64,000 nucleotides of DNA from Paguma larvata (lineage: Eukaryota; Chordata; Mammalia; Carnivora; Viverridae). Within the stretch, counting starts at the first letter, position 1; each line of letters opens with the position of its first letter. Below the pieces are notes generated by a model, which saw only the letters and a list, made by a program, of their open reading frames with translations, searched no databases and was not told the origin of the DNA. A program made the position numbers and the translations under genes. The stretch is taken from NCBI GenBank assembly GCA_030068075.1, contig CM057843.1:39811832-39875831 (forward strand), written 5' to 3'. Below, piece after piece: positions 55,811 through 64,000 of this stretch.

Positions 55811-56814
55811 GCCCCTCGGACCGCCAGGCCGAGGGTTCCCATTAAGCTGCACATACTCTCTGGTTCAGAACCAAGGCCTTTCAGGGATCGCTCTGCTGGA
55901 AGCTGAGTGCTTCCCCTGAGCAGGACCCACTGCCAGCCAGGAGGAAGTGACCTCCGTCGGGAAGCCCTTGGCCGCTTCGCTGACCTGCCGCGCCCTCTGT
56001 CAGCTTCCTTTCTCCCTGAACCCAGAGTCTCTGACCCTCCGCTGAACAGAAACTTCGGAATCAGCCGTATGCTCAGAAACCACCAGCGCAAGTCCGGGCT
56101 CCCTGGGACCTCCGAGGGTGAGGCGCTGCCCTGATTTGGTGGGTCAGGGCAGCTCGTGAGATGCTGGAAGGATCTCTGGCTGCAGAGGTTCTGATGAGAA
56201 GCCAAACTCACCTGAGACCCCCTCGCTGGACTGACTTTGCCGACCCAGGCAGCCGGCCCGCGTCTTGGCAAGAAGAACAGGAAGGAAAGAGAGAGAGTGC
56301 TGTTCTTCTCGTTTCTTCCACTCCCCCACTGTACAGAGACTGTCTCTTTGCCAGCCCCATTCATCTGGTTCCTCTGGGACCCCAACTCTGCCTCCGCCTT
56401 GCCTCTCAGCCCTTGGTGTAAGGCAGCAGAGACCTCACCAGTGGGAAGAAGGGACCCGATGCCCAAACACGCCATCTGCACCCCAACTCCGTGGCCGGTA
56501 GTGCCGGGGCTGCAGAGGATAAAGGCAGACTCCGAGGGACCAAGGCCATGGCTGGCCACCAACACTGTTGACCTAGGCCAATGACACGAGTGTGGGCTCT
56601 GAGGGTCCCTCGGCCTGGGGGGTTCCTCTCTGTCCAGCACAACCTCCCTTTCCTCCTTCTTTGCTCCTGTCCCTTTCTCATCCAGGTGCCCCATAAAGTC
56701 CACATCAGCCCTGCTGGGGCCCTTGAGGACCAGTGGCCACCAACCCCTCATTCTACAGCTTTAAGAGAAACAGTCACAGGGTATTCTTTTGTCTACCTCA
56801 CATATATAGTTTTT

Positions 56815-56892
56815 AGGGCAGAAGAGAATAATTTATATAGCTAAGATATATGAGAAAATATTTATGTATAATATTTATATAATTTCTATATT
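56815..56892 (+). promoter_or_regulatory. A/T-rich segment with ATTTA elements
   Basis: AATAATTTATATAG, AATATTTATG and AATATTTATATAATTTC give several ATTTA/TATTTA cores in 60 bp, the kind of element that lowers mRNA stability when it lies in a 3' UTR. Its function depends on whether the transcript reaches this point. Confidence 0.4.
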
Positions 56893-58084
56893 TCATGGGC
56901 AGCACCCGTGGGGCTTTTGTGTTCTGTGGGAAGCCATCTGTCTGGGGAAATACAGCTTGGTGCTGAGCTGTTTGCCGGGTGGCCCGGGTGTCTTTTAGGT
57001 TCCTGTGACCAGCCTATCTTGGAGCTGGTGAGAACGCATCCCCTCTGGGCACGAGCCCTAGTGGGCGCGGTCCATATCTTCCCTGCGAAGTTTTTGTAAA
57101 TTGTTTTTCTGGGTTCCAGGCCCATCTTCTGCTCTGGCCAAACTGTCTTGCTCCTAATGATAACGACAACAGAGATGCCCACACTTTTTGCATTTGTAAA
57201 GAGCACTTTGGGTCTCCAAAAACCCTCTTGTCCCTTCCATCCTGCTGGGTGTCCTTCCTCCCTATAACGTGGGTGGGGCCTCATTCCTGCGCTGGGTTTA
57301 TGGAGATGGAGGCCGGTGCCCTAAGTCACACTGAGGGGGATGGTCCAACGGGTACTTCTGAAATTCCGCACAGGCCAGGCGCATGGGAGCCGACTTGCCC
57401 TGAGCCCAGGAGCCCCGAAGCCTGTCTACACCCTGAGCCCAAGAGCCCAGGGAAGTGGCCGCTCCCCTGGCTGCACGTGACCCTGGCCTTTTGGACCCGG
57501 ACGGCACTTCAGCGTTTCTCCAAGTGGAGTCCCGTGTCTCAGGGGCTGGGACGGCCCGAGAGGCCTGGAGAGAAAAGGACCTTGTGGAAGCCACGCCAGG
57601 GGCAGCCGGAGAGGCCTGGGCTCCCTCTCGGGCCCCTCCCAGCCCACGAAATCTCTGGATTTTGTTTGCTCTCATGTGTGTTTTTCTCTTCAGAATGAAT
57701 CGTTTGCCATTGGATTTCTGGCTCGCCGGGTAAAATCAGCTGTGCTTTCAAACGGGGCCCGTGTTCTCACCTGGCCACAGTCAGCTACAAAGAGGGAGCC
57801 CTGTTAGGCTGCGTGGGGCTTCCCCAGTTGGCCAAGCACCCCCGCCGCGGTCGACTTCGCTCATGGATGTTCCGGCCTGGCTCTTGGGGGCACATTGTGT
57901 CCGTCCTCCTGTCCAGATAAGCCCAGAGTCCCTGTGTCTTTCGTTCGTTGCCTGGCGGACAGGTCCACAGGCAGACCCGTGCCAGCCTTGAAGATTATTT
58001 CTTGCTTTCCCGAGTTTCCTTTGTCAACAACCATGAAGTTCAAGCGCTTTTTGTCTCAGCACGTTGTAGAGTTACAATGGGAGT

Positions 58085-58262
58085 TATCATATATCGAGCA
58101 CCTGTTCTGTCCATTCCTTCATTCAGCAATTACTTAGGGAGCCCCAGCTGAGTGCCAGTCAGCTCCCTGGGCGCTGGGGTGCGGCAGCGAGCGAAACCAA
58201 TCCCTGCCGTGTGGGGCTGACGCTCCGGTGGGCGGAGAGAGATGATAAAATCCAATAAACTC
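58085..58262 (-). mobile_element. Ancient interspersed repeat supplying an AATAAA
   Basis: ATCGAGCACCTGTTCTGTCC, TCATTCAGCAATTACTTAGG, GGGCGCTGGGGTGCGGCAGC and GAAACCAATCCCTGCCGTGT resemble a common old mammalian repeat (MIR/L2-like). The strand is assigned by analogy with MIR. Confidence 0.5.
58254..58259 (+). promoter_or_regulatory. Candidate poly(A) signal AATAAA
   Basis: First canonical signal after the WNT9B stop, 3.67 kb downstream, followed by TGTCAG and a T-rich stretch (CTTGATTTATTG). It lies in an old repeat and may be fortuitous. Confidence 0.35.
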
Positions 58263-58275
58263 CATGTCAGCCATT

Positions 58276-59077
58276 CGTACCCACTTCGTCTTGATTTATT
58301 GCAAAAACCCTGCGTCTTGGACACAACCGGTAAAGGCAGAGGTGTCAGGATTTGAGTACAAATTCGCTGGTCTTCAATTCAATTCGCTGGTCCAAATGGC
58401 GTGTTTCCTCTCTGGACTGCTGCCTCCCCTCCGAGATAGGTAGGGCGGGAATGGGTCACCCCCTTTTATGGATTCTGGGTAAACCAAAGCCTCGAGGAAG
58501 GAGGGGACCACCCGAGGTTGCCTGCTAAGTCAGACCAGGCCAGAGCCGGGGTGCCCTCCTGGAGTTAAGTATTTCTGGTGCCCTCATTCCATGACAGGCA
58601 GTGCAGGTTGGGGTGGGGGCGAGATCATGCCCCCCCCCTTATGGCCCAGTAGAAGAGACGGGAGGCCCAGCTATGCAATGGTTTGGGTCCTCTTAGGAAT
58701 CAACCCCAAGGTTCCTCTCTGGCCATCCTGCCTTCCCAGCATGCTTTGGGAAGTTCCTGTCCTTAACCAGCAGTGCTCCTGGGGGTCTGCTGAGGTAGAA
58801 GGCCCCTCACCGAGCAGAGGGCAGCAGAGAGGGCCTGGCCGCCGCCCAGCTCGCCAGCCCTGCTGGGCCACACCAGGCCCCCAGAGAGGGAGACAGAGGG
58901 CCGTCCAGTCCAACCGTGAGGGCACCTACGCTGCCACCTGCGTGTCTGTCTAAGCACGTCCCCTCCACCCGGTGCTCCTCGGGCCTGGAGACCGGCTGGT
59001 TCTGAGCAGCGACGGAAGCATCCACGCATGGCCACACGCTCCGGGGTTCCAACGGGCCTCTTACCCGTTTTCTTTTC
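58276..59077. other. Unique intergenic DNA downstream of WNT9B
   Basis: No gene recognised. There is a short exact duplication of AATTCGCTGGTC (58361 and 58383). The rest is unremarkable. Confidence 0.5.
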
Positions 59078-59298
59078 TTTTCTTTTTTTTCAAGTTTATT
59101 TTTATTTATTTTTGAGAGAGAGAGAGAGAGAAAGAGCAACCGGGGAGGGGCAGAGAGAGAGGGAGACAGAATCTCAGGCAGGCTCCACGCTGTCAACACA
59201 GAGCCAGACACAGGGCTCAAAACTACAAACTGTGAGATTGTGACCCGAACTGAAATTGAGAGTCAGACCCTTAACCGACTGAGCCACCCAGGCGCCCC
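59078..59298 (-). mobile_element. Carnivore SINE (SINEC)
   Basis: CAAGTTTATTTTTATTTATT tail side, GA-rich body, CCCTTAACCGACTGAGCCAC and CCAGGCGCCCC head. Confidence 0.95.
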
Positions 59299-59334
59299 TT
59301 ACATGTAAGAAAACATGCCTCACAAGGCAGGCAG

Positions 59335-59425
59335 CTTTCTTCCCTTTTTACAGATTGGGAAACTGAGGCACAAAATGGTTAAGAGACCCACCGAAAGCCA
59401 CATAGCACATAACCAGGGTCTTCGC
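59335..59425 (-). mobile_element. MIR fragment
   Basis: TTTTTACAGATTGGGAAACT, GAGGCACAAAATGGTTAAGA and GAAAGCCACATAGCACATAA match the reverse-strand MIR core. Confidence 0.8.
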
Positions 59426-59624
59426 CTCCAAACCCTACATTTTTTCAACTCTATCCTGCCTTCAGCCCCGCCCCCCCCATCTGCTCCTGCCCACAAACCT
59501 GTTCCCAAACAGGTCCTCAGGCCTCTCCGCCCTCAGCTACTCGGTGAGGGCATCTCTTCCTGAGGATCCTTGCTTGCTAGACAGTCACTGGGTGGTACTT
59601 TACCCATGGTATCTCCCCTTTAAA

Positions 59625-59856
59625 AAAGTTTTTGTTAATGTTTACTTATTTTTGAGAGAGTAAGAGAGACAGAGTGTGAGCAGGGGAGGGGCAGAGAGAG
59701 AGAGAGAGAGAGAAGGAGACACAGGATCCGAAGCAGTCTCCAGGCTCTGAGCTGTCAGCACAGAGCCCGACACCGGGCTCAAACCCAGGAAGTGCAAGAT
59801 CGTGACCCAAGCAAAGCTGGACGCTTAACCGACTGACGGAGCCATCCAGGTGCCCC
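59625..59856 (-). mobile_element. Carnivore SINE (SINEC)
   Basis: TTAATGTTTACTTATTTTTG, long GA run, GAGCTGTCAGCACAGAGCCC and CGCTTAACCGACTGACGGAG. TGGTATCTCCCCTTTAAA (59607-59624) and TGGTATCTTCCCTTTTAAA (59857-59875) are diverged target-site duplications. Confidence 0.95.
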
Positions 59857-59879
59857 TGGTATCTTCCCTTTTAAAGACG

Positions 59880-60415
59880 CTTAGCTGCATTTGCTGTTCC
59901 TCTCTTTCTCTCCATACCTACATCTTTATTTTGCCGAACCATTTGTGAGAACACTGTAGACGCCAGGACACTTAAGATACGTTATTGCACGTCCCCTAAA
60001 AACAAGAGCATTCTCCAAAAGAACCACAGGGCCGCCAGCACATCCAAGACACAATATTATCTACCACACACCCCAAACTTCTGCAGGCGGCCCTCGAAAC
60101 CTCCTTTTTAGCTTTTTTTTTTTTTCATGATCTAGGATCCACTAGAAAATCTTACATTGTGTTTTGTTGTTCTGTCTCTCCAGTAGTCTAGAAGAGTCTC
60201 CCTGCCTTCTTTGTTTTCCTGCCATTGATATTTTAAAGAGTTCAGACCAGATGTCTTGCGGAATGCCTTTCCATTGAGATTTTTCTGATTGTTTCCTTAT
60301 GACTGGATTCTGATTAAACATTTTGGCAAGAATGCTCCTGGGGTGATGTGTGTCTCTCTCTGCGTGGGCTGTCAGGAGCCATGGGATGTCTGTTTGTCAA
60401 CAATACCAATGATCT
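59880..60415. other. A/T-richer intergenic DNA
   Basis: Includes a T13 run near 60113-60125 and a stretch (about 60125-60330) that resembles an old LINE 3' region, but I cannot assign it. No gene seen. Confidence 0.4.
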
Positions 60416-60656
60416 GGGGCACCTAGGTGGCTCAGTCGGTCAAGTGTCCGACTTTGGCTCAGGTCACGATCTCATAGTTTGTGAGTTTGATCTCCATGTC
60501 GGGCTCTGTGCTGACAGCTCAGAGCCTGGAGCCTGTTTTGGATTCTCATTCTGTGTCTTCCTCTCTCTCTGCCCTTTCTCTGCTCGTGCTCTGTCTTTCT
60601 CTCTGTCTCTGTCTCTCTCTCTCTCAAAAATAAATAGGCATTAAAAATTTTTTTGA
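60416..60656 (+). mobile_element. Carnivore SINE (SINEC)
   Basis: GGGGCACCTAGGTGGCTCAG head, GTCGGGCTCTGTGCTGACAG, long CT body and AAAAATAAATAGGCATTAAA tail. Confidence 0.95.
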
Positions 60657-60902
60657 GAAAACATTACTGGTGATGTTGAATTTCCTCCCTTGGCTCAGGT
60701 GGTTTCCACCGCATCTCTCTGATGTAACGTGTCCCTTTTCCTTTTGTGATTCATCTACGGGATGATGTTTCGAGACTACCTGAATATCTTGTTGCTCAGC
60801 AAACATTATACCCAAAAACTCCCAGCCCTTGGAGTCCTTGTCTAAACTGATTGCAAATGTTGATTTTCGAATTCCATCATTCCTTGCCTATTTTGTAGGT
60901 AG

Positions 60903-61121
60903 CCACCTTCTTCTTCCTCTTCCTCTTCTTCTTTTTTATTTTGAGAGAGAGAAAGCACAAGTGAGGGAAAAGCAGAGAGAGAGGTACAGAGAGAGAACCC
61001 CAAGCAGGCTCTGCACTGCCAGCACAGAGCCTGACTCGGGGCTTGAACCCGAGTCTTGGGCTCGAGATGGTGGCCCAAGCTGAAGTCAGATGCCTAACTG
61101 ACTGAGCCACTCAGGCGCCCC
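60903..61121 (-). mobile_element. Carnivore SINE (SINEC) with TTC-repeat tail
   Basis: CTTCTTCCTCTTCC tail complement expanded as TTC units, TTTTGAGAGAGAGAAAGCAC, GGGCTTGAACCCGAG and CTAACTGACTGAGCCACTCA. TAGCC-CTTCTTC occurs at both ends as a diverged duplication. Confidence 0.92.
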
Positions 61122-61164
61122 CTAGTTAGCCTTCTTCTATGGAGAGTTTTCCCGTCTTCCTTAC

Positions 61165-61310
61165 CCCTGCGGTATTCCTTTGAATCTTCGCAATCACCCC
61201 GTAGGTGAGAATTGTTACCCCTATCTTGCAGATGAGGAAACTGAGGTTCAGGGGAATTCAGGCATTGGCCGAGGGAGTGGCAGAGCCAGGATTCAAACTC
61301 AGGCCTTCCT
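61165..61310 (-). mobile_element. MIR element
   Basis: TTCCTTTGAATCTTCGCAAT, TTGCAGATGAGGAAACTGAG and GGCAGAGCCAGGATTCAAAC are reverse-strand MIR landmarks. Confidence 0.9.
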
Positions 61311-61450
61311 TATGTCTGAGCTCTCACCCGCTGCCCTCTGGAATCTTCTCAGACTTCTGAGTTTCCGCTCCGAGGACTTGGCTCTGAGCAGGGGTGAGGA
61401 GCCACGCCTTCTCCCAGCAGAACACTCCTGTAGCAGGTGGGGAGGCCTTT

Positions 61451-61500
61451 AGAGCAGCAGGGGTGGGGTGGGGGTAGAGCAGCAGGGGTGGGGTAGGGGT
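61451..61500 (+). repeat. 25-bp tandem duplication
   Basis: A G-rich 25-bp unit beginning AGAGCAGCAGGGGTGGGGT occurs twice (61451-61475, 61476-61500) with one mismatch. Confidence 0.92.
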
Positions 61501-61735
61501 GGTGGACAGAGATTTCCTCTCTTGGAAATCATGAGCTGACCTTGTTCCGGCCTCCTGGGCCTGCCTCTCACCTCAGAGGCTCTGAGCGCTGACGGCTTCA
61601 TCTTCGCTGTCCCTGAGGAGCCCCACCCCTGCGGGCCACGCTCGGGCCTCCGCTGGGTTCCTGGCTCAGAGGAGCATGACTGTGGTGACCCCAACTCCTA
61701 GAGTTCCCGAGGAGGGCCCAAGGTCAGTTACTCTG

Positions 61736-61749
61736 CTCCACTGACTCCT
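61736..61749. repeat. 14-bp target-site duplication, left copy
   Basis: CTCCACTGACTCCT, repeated exactly at 61992-62005. Confidence 0.95.
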
Positions 61750-61991
61750 TTTTTTTTTTTTTTAAGAACTGTATTTTATGGAAATCTTTTTTTGTTTATT
61801 TATTTTTGAGAGAGAGAGAGCGTGAACATGAGTGGGGGAGGGGCAGAGAGAGAGACACACACACAGACTCCGGAGCAGGCTCCAGGTTCGGAGCTGTCAG
61901 CAGAGTCTGACTCAGGGCTCGAACTCCCCAGCCGTGGGATCATGACTTGAGCTGAAGTCGGTCCCTTCACCGACTGAGCCACCCAGGCGCC
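61750..61991 (-). mobile_element. Carnivore SINE (SINEC), possibly with extra tail sequence
   Basis: T15 run, then about 30 bp (AAGAACTGTATTTTATGGAA) before the usual TTTGTTTATTTATTTTTGAG tail junction, GA-rich body and CACCGACTGAGCCACCCAGG head. The exact 14-bp duplication encloses all of it. Confidence 0.94.
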
Positions 61992-62404
61992 CTCCACTGA
62001 CTCCTAAAGACACGTGGGATGATCCCGCGCCCCACTGTCTAGCCAGCAGGCAGAGCCTGCCTGAGCCGTGCTCCAGAAGAAAAGCTGTAAAGGACCAGAG
62101 GGACGGCCCGTGACTGGGGTGGGGGGACATTCAGGAGCGAGAGCCGCCGGGGGTGTCCTCTGGCTCTGTCTCCTGCCCTTCCCGTTCTACCTCGCACCCT
62201 CCCTCGCCTGCTGTGCCCTCACGTGACTGCTCACTCGGCAGACTTGCGTGCCAGGCTTGTGCCGGGGTGCCGAGGAGACAGGACGAGAGACAGGCCAGGA
62301 GAGAGGTCGCTCGGGGTTAAAGTCCGTGAGAGGCGCCGGACTGCACCGGAAGCCGGGGGTTCCAGCCCGGGGCCTCTGCTTTAGCCTCCACGGCCACCGC
62401 AGGG

Positions 62405-62505
62405 ACACATCCAAGCACGATCCGCATTTTACAGATGACGAAACAGAAGATCAGAGAGGTTCCCTGTCATGCCCGAAGCCCTACAGTAAATGACAGGGCC
62501 GGCCA
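62405..62505 (-). mobile_element. MIR fragment
   Basis: CGCATTTTACAGATGACGAA, CAGAAGATCAGAGAGGTTCC and CCCTACAGTAAATGACAGGG match the reverse-strand MIR core. Confidence 0.75.
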
Positions 62506-63402
62506 TTAAGCAGCCCCTTCATGCCCCTTCTCCCAAGTGCCAAGCACAGCTTGTGCAAAGGCCAGGGCACTGGGGGTGGGGGGAGGGAGGTGGCATCAGG
62601 ATATTTCATGGATTCAGTGTGGTTGGTGATGTCCCCTCCCTCGCACTAGGTCCTCCTCCTCCTCTTCCTTCCCTCTCCCTGTCTCTCCGCCCCGCATACC
62701 TGTAGCGCTGAGGCTGACTGCCTCCTGGGTGTCTGATCCCCCCACCATCCCTCCTCTAGTCCCCAGGGGCTGTGAGGCCCACATTCCTCCCTGGCTCTCT
62801 CGGTTCCATTAATGTGTTTACGCTGGAGCGGGCCCAGGGGAGCTCAGGCCGGACTCTCTCCGCCCTGCCCCCACCGTGGAGAGTGGACAGGTGAGAAAGT
62901 GAGGGCCGGTCAGAGTCGCAGGAGATCCTGACCCAGAGTCCGAATTCCTGCCCCTCCGTCCGAACAAGTTCCGGGCGGCCAACGGTAGCCCCCGGGTCCC
63001 CGCACCCCTTCCCGCGCGGCCCCTCCAGTGGCTGACAGGTCCTAATCTCAGCTGTCTTCATGCAGCCAGCCCTCCGAGCCTGGGGTCACCTGACGCCAAC
63101 ACAGTTTAATTCAGAAGCTGATTTCTGCTTGTTGGCAACGTGTCATTTCTGAAATTGCTTTCTCTGCCCAGAGGCGGGAGATGTGAGAGCCGCGCAGGTG
63201 TTACGGCAGTGCGGCCCCCACGCCACGCCCCCCCCCAAGTTCAGGAAGGATTAAGGGGCGTGGGGGGCACACATTAGATCCTGAAGCTCTGCTTCTCATG
63301 TTTCTCCTAAGGGGGGGCGGGCGGGGACGGAAGATGCTGGGAACAGCCTCGGCTTTCCTCTTCTGCCCAAGGACAGAGGCCCAGAGTTGGGTAAGCGAGG
63401 TT

Positions 63403-63429
63403 GCCGCCGCCGCCGCCGCCGCCGCCGCC
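63403..63429. repeat. (GCC)9 triplet repeat
   Basis: Nine perfect GCC units followed by GCT, in intergenic DNA beside a MIR. It is not part of a recognised exon. Confidence 0.95.
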
Positions 63430-63434
63430 GCTAC

Positions 63435-63650
63435 CGACAGTATCAACACTGCATTGTTGGGAGCCCCGTCTGTGCAGGCGCCGAGCACCACGCAGAGTGC
63501 CTCTCGTGCCCTGCCGGGTTTGAATCGCAAGGCAGCGGTGTCCCTCCCTGACAGCTGAGAAGACGGAGGGAGGCTCAGAGAAGTTAGATGACTTACCTGA
63601 GGTCACACAGCAAGTATGTGGCAGACCTAGGACTCGGACCCAGCGAGGGC
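63435..63650 (-). mobile_element. MIR element
   Basis: GACAGCTGAGAAGACGGAGG, GAGGCTCAGAGAAGTTAGAT, TGAGGTCACACAGCAAGTAT and GACCTAGGACTCGGACCCAG are reverse-strand MIR landmarks. Confidence 0.85.
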
Positions 63651-63802
63651 GATGGCTAGACTGGGATTTGGAGGTTTGGGAAGAGATGGGCCACAGAGCT
63701 GGGGAAGACTCGGGGACTGGTATCTATGATGGCTTCACGGCTTGGCCTAAATATCTTCAGTGAAATTTACCTGCCCCTTTCCTCCCCATTCCTGCAACCC
63801 AT

Positions 63803-63998
63803 GGTTTTTTTTGTTTTTGTTTTTTTAAGTTTATTTATTTTGAAGGGGGATTCAGAGAGAGAGAGAGAGAGAGAGAGAATCCAAAGCAGACTCTGTGCGA
63901 GCCTAACACAGGGCTTGATCTCATGAATCGGTGAGATCATGACCTGAGCTGAAACTGAGAGTTGGTCGCTTAACCGACTGAGCTACCCAGGCGCCCCC
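63803..63998 (-). mobile_element. Carnivore SINE (SINEC) at the right edge
   Basis: TTTTTAAGTTTATTTATTTT tail side, (GA)n, GGGCTTGATCTCATGAATCG and CGCTTAACCGACTGAGCTAC, ending GGCGCCCCC at the window end. The right flank is not visible. Confidence 0.93.
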
Positions 63999-64000
63999 AT

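Larger units (their letters stand above)
54581..58275 (+). other. WNT9B: Probable WNT9B 3' UTR
   Basis: After the stop there is no canonical AATAAA or ATTAAA until 58254. The stretch contains a CA tract (55789-55809) and an A/T-rich segment with ATTTA pentamers (56815-56892). An earlier end using a variant signal near the A/T-rich segment is equally possible, so the right boundary is uncertain. The 332-codon minus-strand frame at 55753-56751 has no recognisable domain. Confidence 0.4.

Noticed and set aside
55753..56751. 332-codon minus-strand frame after WNT9B
   Set aside because: No recognisable domain, it crosses a CA microsatellite, and it lies in the probable 3' UTR. Chance is the simpler reading.
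1..64000. Endogenous retrovirus or complete active LINE
   Set aside because: No retroviral gag, pol or env frame, no primer-binding site or paired LTRs, and both L1 pieces are truncated.

Overview
This is mammalian nuclear DNA, almost certainly from a cat-family carnivore. About 26 copies of a tRNA-Lys-type carnivore SINE are present (head with TGGCTCAGTCGGTTAAGC, pyrimidine-rich body, AATAAATAAACATT tail), and their bodies match the felid SINEC_Fc type. There is no bacterial-style gene packing. Nearly all long open frames are shadows of CpG islands, purine-rich tracts or SINEs.

Two protein-coding genes are supported, and they form the vertebrate WNT3-WNT9B cluster in divergent (head-to-head) arrangement. 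Only coding exon 1 of WNT3 is present, on the minus strand (6924-7003). Positions 1-6923 are the start of its first intron, and the rest of the gene lies off the left edge. WNT9B is complete on the plus strand as four coding exons: 33170-33252, 50843-51099, 53024-53289 and 54107-54580. The phases join correctly, giving a predicted 359-residue secreted Wnt with all family hallmarks. The two start codons are about 26.2 kb apart. Each gene starts in a CpG island.

Layout. 1-6923: WNT3 intron 1, mostly unique, with simple repeats and a MIR. 6830-7780: WNT3 promoter CpG island. 7.8-24.6 kb: mostly unique intergenic DNA with few SINEs and two further CpG-rich patches near 10.3-11.3 kb and one near 23.5 kb. 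24.6-31.1 kb: dense SINE cluster with two nested insertions and an interstitial telomeric repeat. 32.6-33.9 kb: WNT9B promoter CpG island and exon 1. 33.3-50.8 kb: WNT9B intron 1, with an L1 carrying three SINE insertions, a second and younger L1 3' end, a long CTTT microsatellite, and a SINE-free distal part (41.5-50.8 kb) that holds candidate regulatory sequence. 50.8-54.6 kb: exons 2-4. 54.6-58.3 kb: probable 3' UTR. 58.3-64 kb: downstream intergenic DNA with a third SINE cluster.

Both genes encode secreted, lipid-modified Wnt ligands. From established knowledge, WNT3 acts in gastrulation and limb formation, and WNT9B in kidney tubule and facial development. In A-strain mice an IAP retroelement inserted 3' of Wnt9b (clf1) is linked to cleft lip, so repeats around this locus can matter functionally.

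I found no new multi-gene system. The observations most worth checking are a TATA/E-box/CCAAT promoter-like cluster inside WNT9B intron 1, an overlapping upstream ORF at the WNT9B start, an interstitial telomeric tract, two SINE-within-SINE-tail structures resolved by their target-site duplications, and a G-rich minisatellite directly after the WNT9B exon 2 donor site.
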